A DNA stretch of 5,463 bases from Treponema sp. (GTDB lineage Bacteria > Spirochaetota > Spirochaetia > Treponematales > Treponemataceae), in NCBI GenBank assembly GCA_023231445.1, contig JALNVF010000175.1:1-5463 (forward strand). The letters are read 5' to 3'. Positions 1 through 5,056 of this stretch are shown here, one piece after another (the stretch's first letter is position 1; every line of letters begins with the position of its first letter). The notes beneath the pieces were generated by a model. It was not told the origin of the DNA, searched no databases, and was given only the letters and a program-made list of their open reading frames with translations. Position numbers and translations under genes: made by a program.

Positions 1-78
1 AATAAGATGTCGTTTTTTTTGCGTCTAAAATACAAGAAAAAAATCGTAAGATTTTTTTCCTCTTTCGACTTTCTATTC

Positions 79-109
79 AAAACGACATCAATAAGATGTC
101 GTTTTTTTT
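79..109 (+). terminator. Intrinsic terminator-like hairpin at repeat junction
   Basis: The left arm AAAACGACATC (79-89) pairs perfectly with GATGTCGTTTT (95-105) across an AATAA loop. The T run continues to 109, giving eight consecutive T after the GC-containing part of the stem. Read on the plus strand this is a good Rho-independent terminator shape for a transcript coming from the left of the window. On the minus strand only four T follow, so it is weaker in that direction. A degenerate copy lies at 169-194 and half a copy at 1-20. Confidence 0.55.
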
Positions 110-123
110 GCGTCTAAATACAA

Positions 124-147
124 GAAAAAAATCGTAAGATTTTTTTC
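124..147 (-). terminator. AT-rich hairpin, possible terminator of the acyltransferase transcript
   Basis: GAAAAAAATC (124-133) and GATTTTTTTC (138-147) are perfect reverse complements around a GTAA loop. Read on the minus strand, the 3' arm is itself a run of seven T. An identical hairpin lies at 36-59 in the first unit. This is the first symmetrical structure with a T-rich arm downstream of the acyltransferase stop. A closer hairpin (170-188) has a G-T wobble when read on the minus strand but no T tract. The low GC content of the stem makes the terminator call tentative. Confidence 0.35.
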
Positions 148-196
148 CTCCATCGACTTTCTACCCTGACGACATCAATAAGATGCCGTTTTTTGT

Positions 197-949
197 TCAC
201 GCTTTTACTTTGCGCCAGTCATCAAGCTGTTTTTGTATAAGAGCCGGTGCTTCCTGAAGAATCTCAACCTGTTCTTCTTTTGTCTGCGGCGGCTGATATA
301 TTTTCAGAATTTTTACTCTGTAACAGCCGTTTCTTAAATTCGTCATGATCGTCTTTATGTTGCTTATTTTACAGCCTCCGTCGAGGGCACAGACCACGAC
401 AGGCAGTTTCGTTGCTTCAGAAAGTTTCCGGAATCCGGCTGAATAAAATTTCCCGACATTTCCGTCCTTTGTCCGCGTTCCCTCTGGGAATAAAACAGGT
501 ATCTGGTTGCGTTCAACAACGCGCTTTGCAAAATTTTCCATCGTTTTCATTGCCGTTACAGGGCTTGCCTTACGTGAAATAAGACAATGCTCCTGCGCAC
601 GAAGCATTTCGGATACAAGAGGTATATGCCTGCCTAGTTCAGCCTTTGCAACAAAACGAAGTTCTTTATCCTGAAAATAGTTCATATAGCACGGTATGTC
701 AAAAAGGCTCTGGTGATTCGAAACAATCATAAATTGTTCCGGCAAATCCTCTAAATGTTCCTTATAACCGATAAAATGGAAATTTTTATAGCAGGAAAGT
801 ATTTTGAAAATACGTGGAGCCAATACTTTTACTATATAATTGGAAATCCTGATACTGTATTTTTTTGACACTGGGTAGGCAAGTGTATTCAAAAATGAAG
901 GCAGCGTTACCATACCAAAAAGACAGCATAGTGTTATAAAGCTTGACAT
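197..949 (-). CDS. plsC: 1-acyl-sn-glycerol-3-phosphate acyltransferase (PlsC/AGPAT family)
   Basis: The 250-residue protein has the full set of glycerolipid acyltransferase motifs. The catalytic HX4D box is NHQSLFD (H79, D84). The block FVAKAEL...IP is at about 99-110, and the motif II region is HCLISR with R126. The phosphate-binding motif III FPEGTR is at 154-159, and motif IV LPVVVCALDGG at 182-192. A hydrophobic stretch at the N terminus (about 2-25) fits membrane association. The family transfers an acyl chain to the sn-2 position of lysophosphatidic acid, making phosphatidic acid for phospholipid synthesis at the inner membrane. Length is normal. The start is the ATG at 947-949, 24 bases after the helicase stop. 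No Shine-Dalgarno sequence precedes it or the next in-frame ATG (codon 13), and a promoter is placed so that the transcript should begin at this ATG. Read-through from the helicase gene is also likely. The family call is firm; the exact acyl acceptor is inferred. Confidence 0.93.
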   Translation of the reverse strand: MSSFITLCCLFGMVTLPSFLNTLAYPVSKKYSIRISNYIVKVLAPRIFKILSCYKNFHFIGYKEHLEDLPEQFMIVSNHQSLFDIPCYMNYFQDKELRFVAKAELGRHIPLVSEMLRAQEHCLISRKASPVTAMKTMENFAKRVVERNQIPVLFPEGTRTKDGNVGKFYSAGFRKLSEATKLPVVVCALDGGCKISNIKTIMTNLRNGCYRVKILKIYQPPQTKEEQVEILQEAPALIQKQLDDWRKVKA

Positions 950-955
950 GCACTT

Positions 956-984
956 ATAATATAGATAAAAAACTTACCTGTCAA
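956..984 (-). promoter_or_regulatory. Sigma70-type promoter giving a leaderless acyltransferase mRNA
   Basis: Read on the minus strand, a perfect -35 TTGACA (979-984) is followed by a 17-base spacer and a -10 TATTAT (956-961), five of six matches. The -35 overlaps the last codons of the helicase gene. Six bases separate the -10 from the ATG at 949, so the usual start point falls on the A of the ATG. No ribosome binding site is present, which agrees with a leaderless transcript. Confidence 0.65.
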
Positions 985-3442
985 ATAAAAACTGTTCAAC
1001 CTGCTTTACTATGTCGTCGAGTTTTTCATACGAACGTTTTGTTTCAGGAATACTGTTAATGAAAATCTGCCCATACCGTTTTTCATAAATACGTCTGTCA
1101 AGTACAATTACACAGCCCCTGTCGTCACTTCTTCGTATAAGACGGCCGAATCCCTGACGGAATTTTATTACCGCTTCAGGAACGCTGAGTTCCATAAATG
1201 AATTTCCTCCGCGTAAAGTTACCGCCTCCGCACGTGCGGTAAAAACAGGATCGTTCGGTACGGTAAAAGGAAGCTTTACGATAATAACCTGAGAGAGGGA
1301 CTCTCCGGGAACGTCCACCCCCTGCCAGAACGAATCAGTTGCAAAAAGAACACTCGTTGTATCCTCTCTGAACATATCGAGTAAACGTGAATTGTCGTCA
1401 TCGCCCTGTTTTATAAGTATTCCATCGAATTCCTTCAATTGTAGTTTTACCCCACGAAACGCACTGCGCAGCATATCGTATGAAGTAAACAAAACAAGTG
1501 TACGCCCCTGAGCAGCGGTAATAAGACGCGCAATAGCCGATTCAATATATGCTTGAAATTCCATACCGTTTTCAGGGAAAGGAGCATCTTTAGGTACTGC
1601 AAAAAGCAGATTTTTTTTATACGGAAAGGGAGAAGGAAAATCACCAAACAAAAGCCGGGACTCTTCCGCAAAGGCCACACCGGAACGTCTCATCCACCAG
1701 CCGAAATCATGGTTTATTTCAAGAGTTGCAGAAGTGCAAACAACTGATTCCATCGGCTCAAATACACCTGTACTCATAAGAGGCGCTATGTCAAGCGGAG
1801 TTTTTGTAAATACCGTATATGCCCGGTCGTCGTCGTCCTTAGCAGAAGGGGCATCCTTAGAAAGATATTTACGCTGTAACCAGAACACAAGCTCTCGTTT
1901 TTCATCCCATGATGCAAAATCATGCAGGAGCAGTACAGCATTATCAAGTCTGCGGACAACAAGTCTGGCTTCCCAGTAAGCCCCTGCGGTTTTATCATCG
2001 TCTGCAATCCCCTGCATTATTTCCTTTACAAGAGATGTAAATTCCGACACAGTCTGAGCCAGGGTTGCGGTTAACGAAAGAACCGGTCCAAAATCCCTGA
2101 CGGTAGCATCACAAAGCCGTATAGTCGCCCCAACATCTTTCATCAAATCCTGCGAAGCAGTTTCAAGATCTGAAACAGTCTTCTTTATCCGGTTTACAAT
2201 AATATATGATTCAACAGCTTTATCTTCATTTGAAGACAATATTGCAAGAGACGGGATATATCCTGCTTCGTAATTCTTACGGTGACGATACATCAGATTT
2301 ACCTGTTTCAGCAGCGCGAATCTGTTCACACTTTCGCTGAAAAAACTTGTCGCTGCGTTCTCTATTCCATGAGCTTCGTCAAACACAATGCGGCGATACG
2401 GAGGCAGAACAGCCTGATCATCATACCCCGCTCCGTTCATACGTGATTCTATATCAGCGAATAAAAGGTGATGATTAACAATTATAAGCTGTGCATCCGA
2501 TGCTTCCCTGCGTACCTTCATGACAAAGCACACCGAATGGAACGGACAACGGGCACCCATACAGGCATCACTTTCAGATTTTATACGTGACCATACACTT
2601 TCCGGCGGCATAAACGCTAAATCGCTTTTGCTTCCTGTCTGACTCGTTTTTGCCCAATCCGTTATCGAATCGAACATTCCGGTATCTTCTCCGAAAAGCT
2701 CTCGTTCATTACCCGCATCCTGAAGACGACGCAGACAGACATAATTCTGTCTGCCCTTTACAAGTACCGATTTTATTTTTCTGCCGATAATTTTTTCCGC
2801 CGCGGGAATATCCTTTTCGCACAACTGCTGCTGAAGGTTTATCGTACCTGTAGAAATAATCACCCGTTCCCTGTTTTCGACCGCCCATAACATTGCAGGA
2901 ATAAGATACGCATAAGATTTACCAACACCTGTTCCGGCCTCAAAAACACCAAGTGCATTTTTATTGAACGATTCAGCAATTTTTCGAAGCAAATCAATCT
3001 GTACAGGCCTTTCCTCATATGCTGAAGACTGAACGGATAAAGGTCCTCCGTTTTCAAGATAGAGCGCAGTATCATCAAGATTGAGTTTTTTAATTTCTTT
3101 TGGTTTTACCGGCTCCATAACGACATATACATCGGTTGCGTCATTATTTATAATATAAAAACCCTGAGCACGCCCGGAAGCATCCGATGCAACAGCCATA
3201 TCCGCATCTGAAGGTTCCAGGCAACCGCCGGGATGATTATGTATAAGTACGGAACATTCTTTTACTTCTGTCTGATGAACAGGGACTTCGTCAGAGGTAC
3301 CCCGTGCACATGTTTTTACCGACGTAACGATCCCTGACGCATTAATAATACCGGTAAAAAAAACTTCATTTCCACCGGCGGTCTGTATCTGCCGTTTCAT
3401 TTCAATGATCACGGGTTGTGAAAAATACTTATGTACATCCAT
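974..3442 (-). CDS. dinG: DinG/XPD-family iron-sulfur helicase with N-terminal RadC-like JAMM domain
   Basis: This 822-residue protein is a fusion. Residues 1-112 form a RadC-like JAMM domain with a complete metal/catalytic set: E26, H68-x-H70, S78 and D81 (HNHPGGCLEPSDAD). Residues from about 140 form a superfamily 2 helicase of the DinG/XPD type. It has a Q-like region near 145-148, Walker A EAGTGVGKS (168-176), motif Ia near 195-205, and four cysteines suited to a 4Fe-4S cluster (C236, C294, C299, C305). DEAH is at 355-358, then CTSATLE (motif III), motif V around 700-715 (WQGVDVPGE) and motif VI QGFGRLIRR (763-771). Known relatives unwind DNA 5' to 3', including R-loops and repair intermediates. 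Some Gram-positive DinG proteins carry a DnaQ-like exonuclease at the N terminus, whereas here a JAMM domain takes that place. RadC's own role is unsettled, so the fusion's function is unknown. The ATG at 3440-3442 was chosen over an in-frame TTG at 3469, which would lie inside the promoter. Confidence 0.92.
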   Translation of the reverse strand: MDVHKYFSQPVIIEMKRQIQTAGGNEVFFTGIINASGIVTSVKTCARGTSDEVPVHQTEVKECSVLIHNHPGGCLEPSDADMAVASDASGRAQGFYIINNDATDVYVVMEPVKPKEIKKLNLDDTALYLENGGPLSVQSSAYEERPVQIDLLRKIAESFNKNALGVFEAGTGVGKSYAYLIPAMLWAVENRERVIISTGTINLQQQLCEKDIPAAEKIIGRKIKSVLVKGRQNYVCLRRLQDAGNERELFGEDTGMFDSITDWAKTSQTGSKSDLAFMPPESVWSRIKSESDACMGARCPFHSVCFVMKVRREASDAQLIIVNHHLLFADIESRMNGAGYDDQAVLPPYRRIVFDEAHGIENAATSFFSESVNRFALLKQVNLMYRHRKNYEAGYIPSLAILSSNEDKAVESYIIVNRIKKTVSDLETASQDLMKDVGATIRLCDATVRDFGPVLSLTATLAQTVSEFTSLVKEIMQGIADDDKTAGAYWEARLVVRRLDNAVLLLHDFASWDEKRELVFWLQRKYLSKDAPSAKDDDDRAYTVFTKTPLDIAPLMSTGVFEPMESVVCTSATLEINHDFGWWMRRSGVAFAEESRLLFGDFPSPFPYKKNLLFAVPKDAPFPENGMEFQAYIESAIARLITAAQGRTLVLFTSYDMLRSAFRGVKLQLKEFDGILIKQGDDDNSRLLDMFREDTTSVLFATDSFWQGVDVPGESLSQVIIVKLPFTVPNDPVFTARAEAVTLRGGNSFMELSVPEAVIKFRQGFGRLIRRSDDRGCVIVLDRRIYEKRYGQIFINSIPETKRSYEKLDDIVKQVEQFLFDR

Positions 3443-3449
3443 GCGGATT

Positions 3450-3478
3450 ATTATACATATTTGAAACAAACATGCAAA
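3450..3478 (-). promoter_or_regulatory. Promoter of the helicase gene, probably leaderless
   Basis: Read on the minus strand there is a perfect -10 TATAAT (3450-3455). It lies 17 bases downstream of TTTGCA (3473-3478), which matches four of six -35 positions. Seven bases separate the -10 from the ATG at 3442, so the expected start point is one base before the ATG. No Shine-Dalgarno sequence precedes this ATG. The upstream terminator of the hemerythrin gene makes an independent promoter necessary. Confidence 0.6.
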
Positions 3479-3522
3479 GGTAAAACAGTTACACTAAAAT
3501 GAAACGAAGCACTAACATTCAG

Positions 3523-3541
3523 AAAAAAGACGAAGACGTCT
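3523..3541 (-). terminator. Intrinsic terminator of the hemerythrin gene
   Basis: On the minus strand AGACG (3537-3541), loop TCTT and CGTCT (3528-3532) form a five-pair stem. With the final stem base, the T run covers 3528-3523. It begins eight bases after the hemerythrin stop codon and ahead of the helicase promoter, exactly where a terminator is expected. The stem is short but the placement is convincing. Confidence 0.65.
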
Positions 3542-3549
3542 CCTGTCTG

Positions 3550-3960
3550 TTACTTCTTGGATTTTACACGTTTGTATAATTCAACATATTTTTTATCTTC
3601 TATCTGAATATGATACGTAAACCAGCTTTTTATTTCATTGATTACTTCCATAGAAAGGACAGGTTTATTGAGTAAAATAGTCTGTTTGAATTTTTCAATT
3701 CTATTTTCAATATCTGAATGCATTTTCTTTTGTTCAATTAATGCTGAATACCCGATATCCTGCATCATTTTGACTTCTTCCGAAAAGTGATAATGCGTAT
3801 AATCGATTGCCTCATTCAGAAGAATAAGAAGATGATCTTTTGTATCCTGATCAACCAGTCCCTCATAGAAGCGGTTCAGTAAATCAGCAAAATGTTTATG
3901 CTGTTCATCCATTTCCGGTATACCAAACTCATAGTCCGGGGACCACTTTATAAAAGCCAT
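3550..3960 (-). CDS. Bacteriohemerythrin (stand-alone hemerythrin-domain protein)
   Basis: The 136-residue protein is a single four-helix hemerythrin domain of normal length. It shows the usual N-terminal W6...G13...D18-EQH, followed by HFSEEVKMM, GY, MH and W...HIQIED. The di-iron ligands expected in the family map to H21, H58, E62, H81, H117 and D122. The seventh ligand, normally a histidine four residues before H81, is glutamine here (Q77, codon CAA). Bacteriohemerythrins bind O2 reversibly at a non-haem di-iron centre in the cytoplasm and are linked to oxygen sensing, delivery or protection. This is a plausible role in a microaerophile or anaerobe. There is no signal peptide and no fused signalling domain. 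The ATG at 3958-3960 is fixed by a strong ribosome binding site. The gene has its own promoter and terminator and looks monocistronic, although read-through from the GNAT gene is not excluded. Confidence 0.93.
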   Translation of the reverse strand: MAFIKWSPDYEFGIPEMDEQHKHFADLLNRFYEGLVDQDTKDHLLILLNEAIDYTHYHFSEEVKMMQDIGYSALIEQKKMHSDIENRIEKFKQTILLNKPVLSMEVINEIKSWFTYHIQIEDKKYVELYKRVKSKK

Positions 3961-3966
3961 AATGTA

Positions 3967-3972
3967 CCCTCC
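3967..3972 (-). promoter_or_regulatory. Strong Shine-Dalgarno site of the hemerythrin gene
   Basis: GGAGGG lies six bases upstream of the ATG at 3960. It shows that the organism uses canonical ribosome binding sites, which makes their absence at the helicase and acyltransferase genes informative. Confidence 0.85.
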
Positions 3973-3992
3973 ATAAAAATCAATATACTATA

Positions 3993-4020
3993 ATTATGAA
4001 GTAAAATATTTTTTTTTCAA
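3993..4020 (-). promoter_or_regulatory. Putative promoter of the hemerythrin gene
   Basis: On the minus strand TTGAAA (4015-4020, five of six matches) is followed by a 16-base spacer and CATAAT (3993-3998, five of six). This would give a leader of roughly 26 bases carrying the Shine-Dalgarno site. An alternative -10, TATAGT, directly abuts it at 3987-3992 but would have a 22-base spacer. The surroundings are very AT-rich, so chance matches are easy here. Confidence 0.45.
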
Positions 4021-4079
4021 TTTTTAACCACCTGATAATGATTTTTTCTGCGGGTCCATTCCGCCTTATGTCTCATAAT

Positions 4080-4568
4080 TCATTTAATCACATATTCAGC
4101 TTTAATCAATTTAAATCCCTTTTCATTTGATAATGTCTCAACAGGTTTGAAACCATTTTTTGTATACAAATCTTTGATATATTTTCTATCTCCATCATAA
4201 TCCAATCTTACATATTTTTTTTTATTATTTTTACTATACTTGATTACCCACCGTATCATTTCATCAGAGTAACCTTTACCACAATATTCATTTTTTACAA
4301 TAAACTTATGAAAATAAAAGGCATCATCTTTTTTTTCAGGCCAATATCGTTGATCATACTCAATTAAAATAAAACCACCAACAATTTTACCATTTATACG
4401 ACCTATAAAATATTCAGGATTACCATAATTTTCTTTTAAACTCTCTAAAGTAAACTGTGATTCATCCCACATGGTTTTATTATTATCTCTAAGCCACTTC
4501 ACCTTTTCCAAATAAATTGTAAGTAATTCCTGTATTTCTGCCTTATCTGCTTTTTTTATGTTTATCAA
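4080..4568 (-). CDS. GNAT-family N-acetyltransferase, AT-rich and probably acquired
   Basis: The 162-residue protein fits the GNAT fold. It has an N-terminal beta strand (INIKKADKAEIQELL), a central strand (KIVGGFILIE, 61-70), and the acetyl-CoA pyrophosphate-binding motif A from about 87-105. The loop EYCGKG (94-99) stands where the family has Q/R-x-x-G-x-G/A. A C-terminal LYTKNGFKPVE block (134-144) resembles motif B. GNAT enzymes move the acetyl group of acetyl-CoA to an amine; the substrate cannot be told from sequence. The start is TTG at 4568. An in-frame TAG lies two codons upstream, no later ATG is plausible, and AGGAG precedes it by eight bases. The gene is rich in lysine and asparagine. 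Hand counts of sample lines give about 22-35 percent G+C, against about 47 percent in one helicase line, a sign of transfer. No convincing terminator follows it. Confidence 0.85.
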   Translation of the reverse strand: MINIKKADKAEIQELLTIYLEKVKWLRDNNKTMWDESQFTLESLKENYGNPEYFIGRINGKIVGGFILIEYDQRYWPEKKDDAFYFHKFIVKNEYCGKGYSDEMIRWVIKYSKNNKKKYVRLDYDGDRKYIKDLYTKNGFKPVETLSNEKGFKLIKAEYVIK

Positions 4569-4571
4569 TTT

Positions 4572-4634
4572 CTATACTCCTGTTTGCATTGATCTATTAT
4601 AAAATATTGAGAAAACTCTTCCATTATTTTTCAT
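4572..4634 (-). CDS. Possible 20-residue leader peptide ahead of the GNAT gene
   Basis: An ATG at 4632-4634 sits six bases after a perfect GGGAGG (4641-4646), the strongest Shine-Dalgarno site in the window. It opens a 20-codon frame (starting MKNNGRVFSIF, ending QTGV) that stops three bases before the GNAT TTG. The GNAT ribosome binding site lies inside its last codons. This spacing allows translational coupling or ribosome-stalling control of the acetyltransferase. The frame is also in phase with a longer open stretch from 4802, so it may instead be the tail of a decayed gene. No alternative hairpins typical of attenuators were found. The peptide resembles nothing I recognise. Confidence 0.35.
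   Translation of the reverse strand: MKNNGRVFSIFYNRSMQTGV
4577..4581 (-). promoter_or_regulatory. Ribosome binding site that decides the TTG start of the GNAT gene
   Basis: AGGAG lies eight bases upstream of the TTG at 4566-4568. The only nearby upstream ATG in this frame belongs to the short leader frame, which stops at TAG (4572-4574). The TTG is therefore the best-supported start. Confidence 0.7.
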
Positions 4635-4735
4635 ATATATCCTCCCAATCCGCAACTGTCTGATTTTTACATATAAGACTACATCTACAGGCATCTCTCT
4701 CTTATTCAGCATACATACAGGTGCTGCCGCCGACA

Positions 4736-5056
4736 TTAAAAACGGACATTTTCTAATGTAACTCTTACCATAATCAAAATATATACTGTCGCTGTCTTTC
4801 CTTCAAGTAAACGGTAAAGACTTCTGCTCATATTATTACAGCCGTCTTTGTCAGCGGGCAACAGCACGCTGCTGTCACCACACAGTATAATCCGTAATTA
4901 AATGAGTATTACTGAGTGATTCAAGCCAGCAGGGAAAAGTAACAAACATTGCACCCATGTTTCGACAGGGTAGATAGAGTGATCCCCTTCCGTATCTATC
5001 AAAAGCAAACCCTCAGAACCGGCGCTCATGCCGTCGGCAAGCCAGTCGAGAATCAT
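4736..5056 (-). pseudogene. Probable decayed gene downstream of the diguanylate cyclase
   Basis: No intact gene longer than about 55 codons is visible on either strand between the cyclase stop and the GNAT gene. On the minus strand, protein-like stretches alternate between two frames. One starts at an ATG (5056) that overlaps the cyclase TGA as ATGA and reads MILDWLADGMSAGSEG and on. It stays open to a TAA at 4898. A second frame holds GAMFVTFPCWLESLSNTHL (stop 4875). The first frame resumes after the TAA with GDSSVLLPADKDG and SRSLYRLLEGKTATV (to 4784). The second frame then takes over with YFDYGKSYIRKCPF from about 4802 and remains open to 4572. Three frame changes and a stop suggest a pseudogene of unknown family, originally translationally coupled to the cyclase. 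Chance open frames are the alternative, or a genuine 52-residue ORF at 4898-5056. Confidence 0.35.
4778..4806 (-). promoter_or_regulatory. Weak candidate promoter for the leader and GNAT gene
   Basis: On the minus strand TTGAAG (4801-4806, four of six matches) is separated by 17 bases from TATATT (4778-4783, five of six). It would give a leader of about 135 bases before the short frame. No better candidate was found between the cyclase gene and the GNAT gene. The match could be chance, especially if this stretch is former coding sequence. Confidence 0.25.

Larger units (their letters stand above)
1..190. repeat. Tandem array of 87-89 bp hairpin-bearing repeats
   Basis: Unit 1 spans 1-89 and unit 2 spans 90-176. 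A third, truncated copy begins at 177 and loses similarity at about 195, where the stop codon of the acyltransferase gene lies (197-199). Units 1 and 2 agree at roughly nine positions in ten by eye. Differences are one A in the run near 27-30, two bases near 63-64 and a cluster near 75-82. Every unit starts with AATAAGATG and contains a perfect inverted repeat with a 10-base arm and GTAA loop (36-59 and 124-147). Unit junctions form a second hairpin (79-105 and 169-189). Because the window starts exactly at the loop of a junction hairpin, its left arm must lie outside, so the array probably continues leftward. The stretch holds no gene. The simplest role is a duplicated bidirectional terminator. 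Confidence 0.85.

Noticed and set aside
1..190. CRISPR array or integron attC sites
   Set aside because: The repeats are 87-89 bases long and directly adjoining, with no unique spacers. No GTTRRRY/RYYYAAC core pair or cassette gene is visible.
1447..2007. Several open frames of 64-81 codons inside the helicase gene
   Set aside because: They lie in other frames of a strongly supported gene with intact motifs and show no domain or translation signal of their own.
3443..3469. In-frame TTG at 3469 as the helicase start, adding nine residues
   Set aside because: The extra codons overlap the TATAAT -10 element, have no ribosome binding site, and are not part of the JAMM fold.
4042..4064. GCGG...CCGC inverted repeat as terminator of the GNAT gene
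   Set aside because: The stem is only four pairs. The adjacent T run is on the plus strand and precedes the stem, so on the minus strand an A run follows it instead of a T run.
4861..4875. ACAGC/GCTGT inverted repeat in the region after the cyclase
   Set aside because: It is a five-base stem with no T tract on either strand and lies inside the presumed decayed coding stretch.
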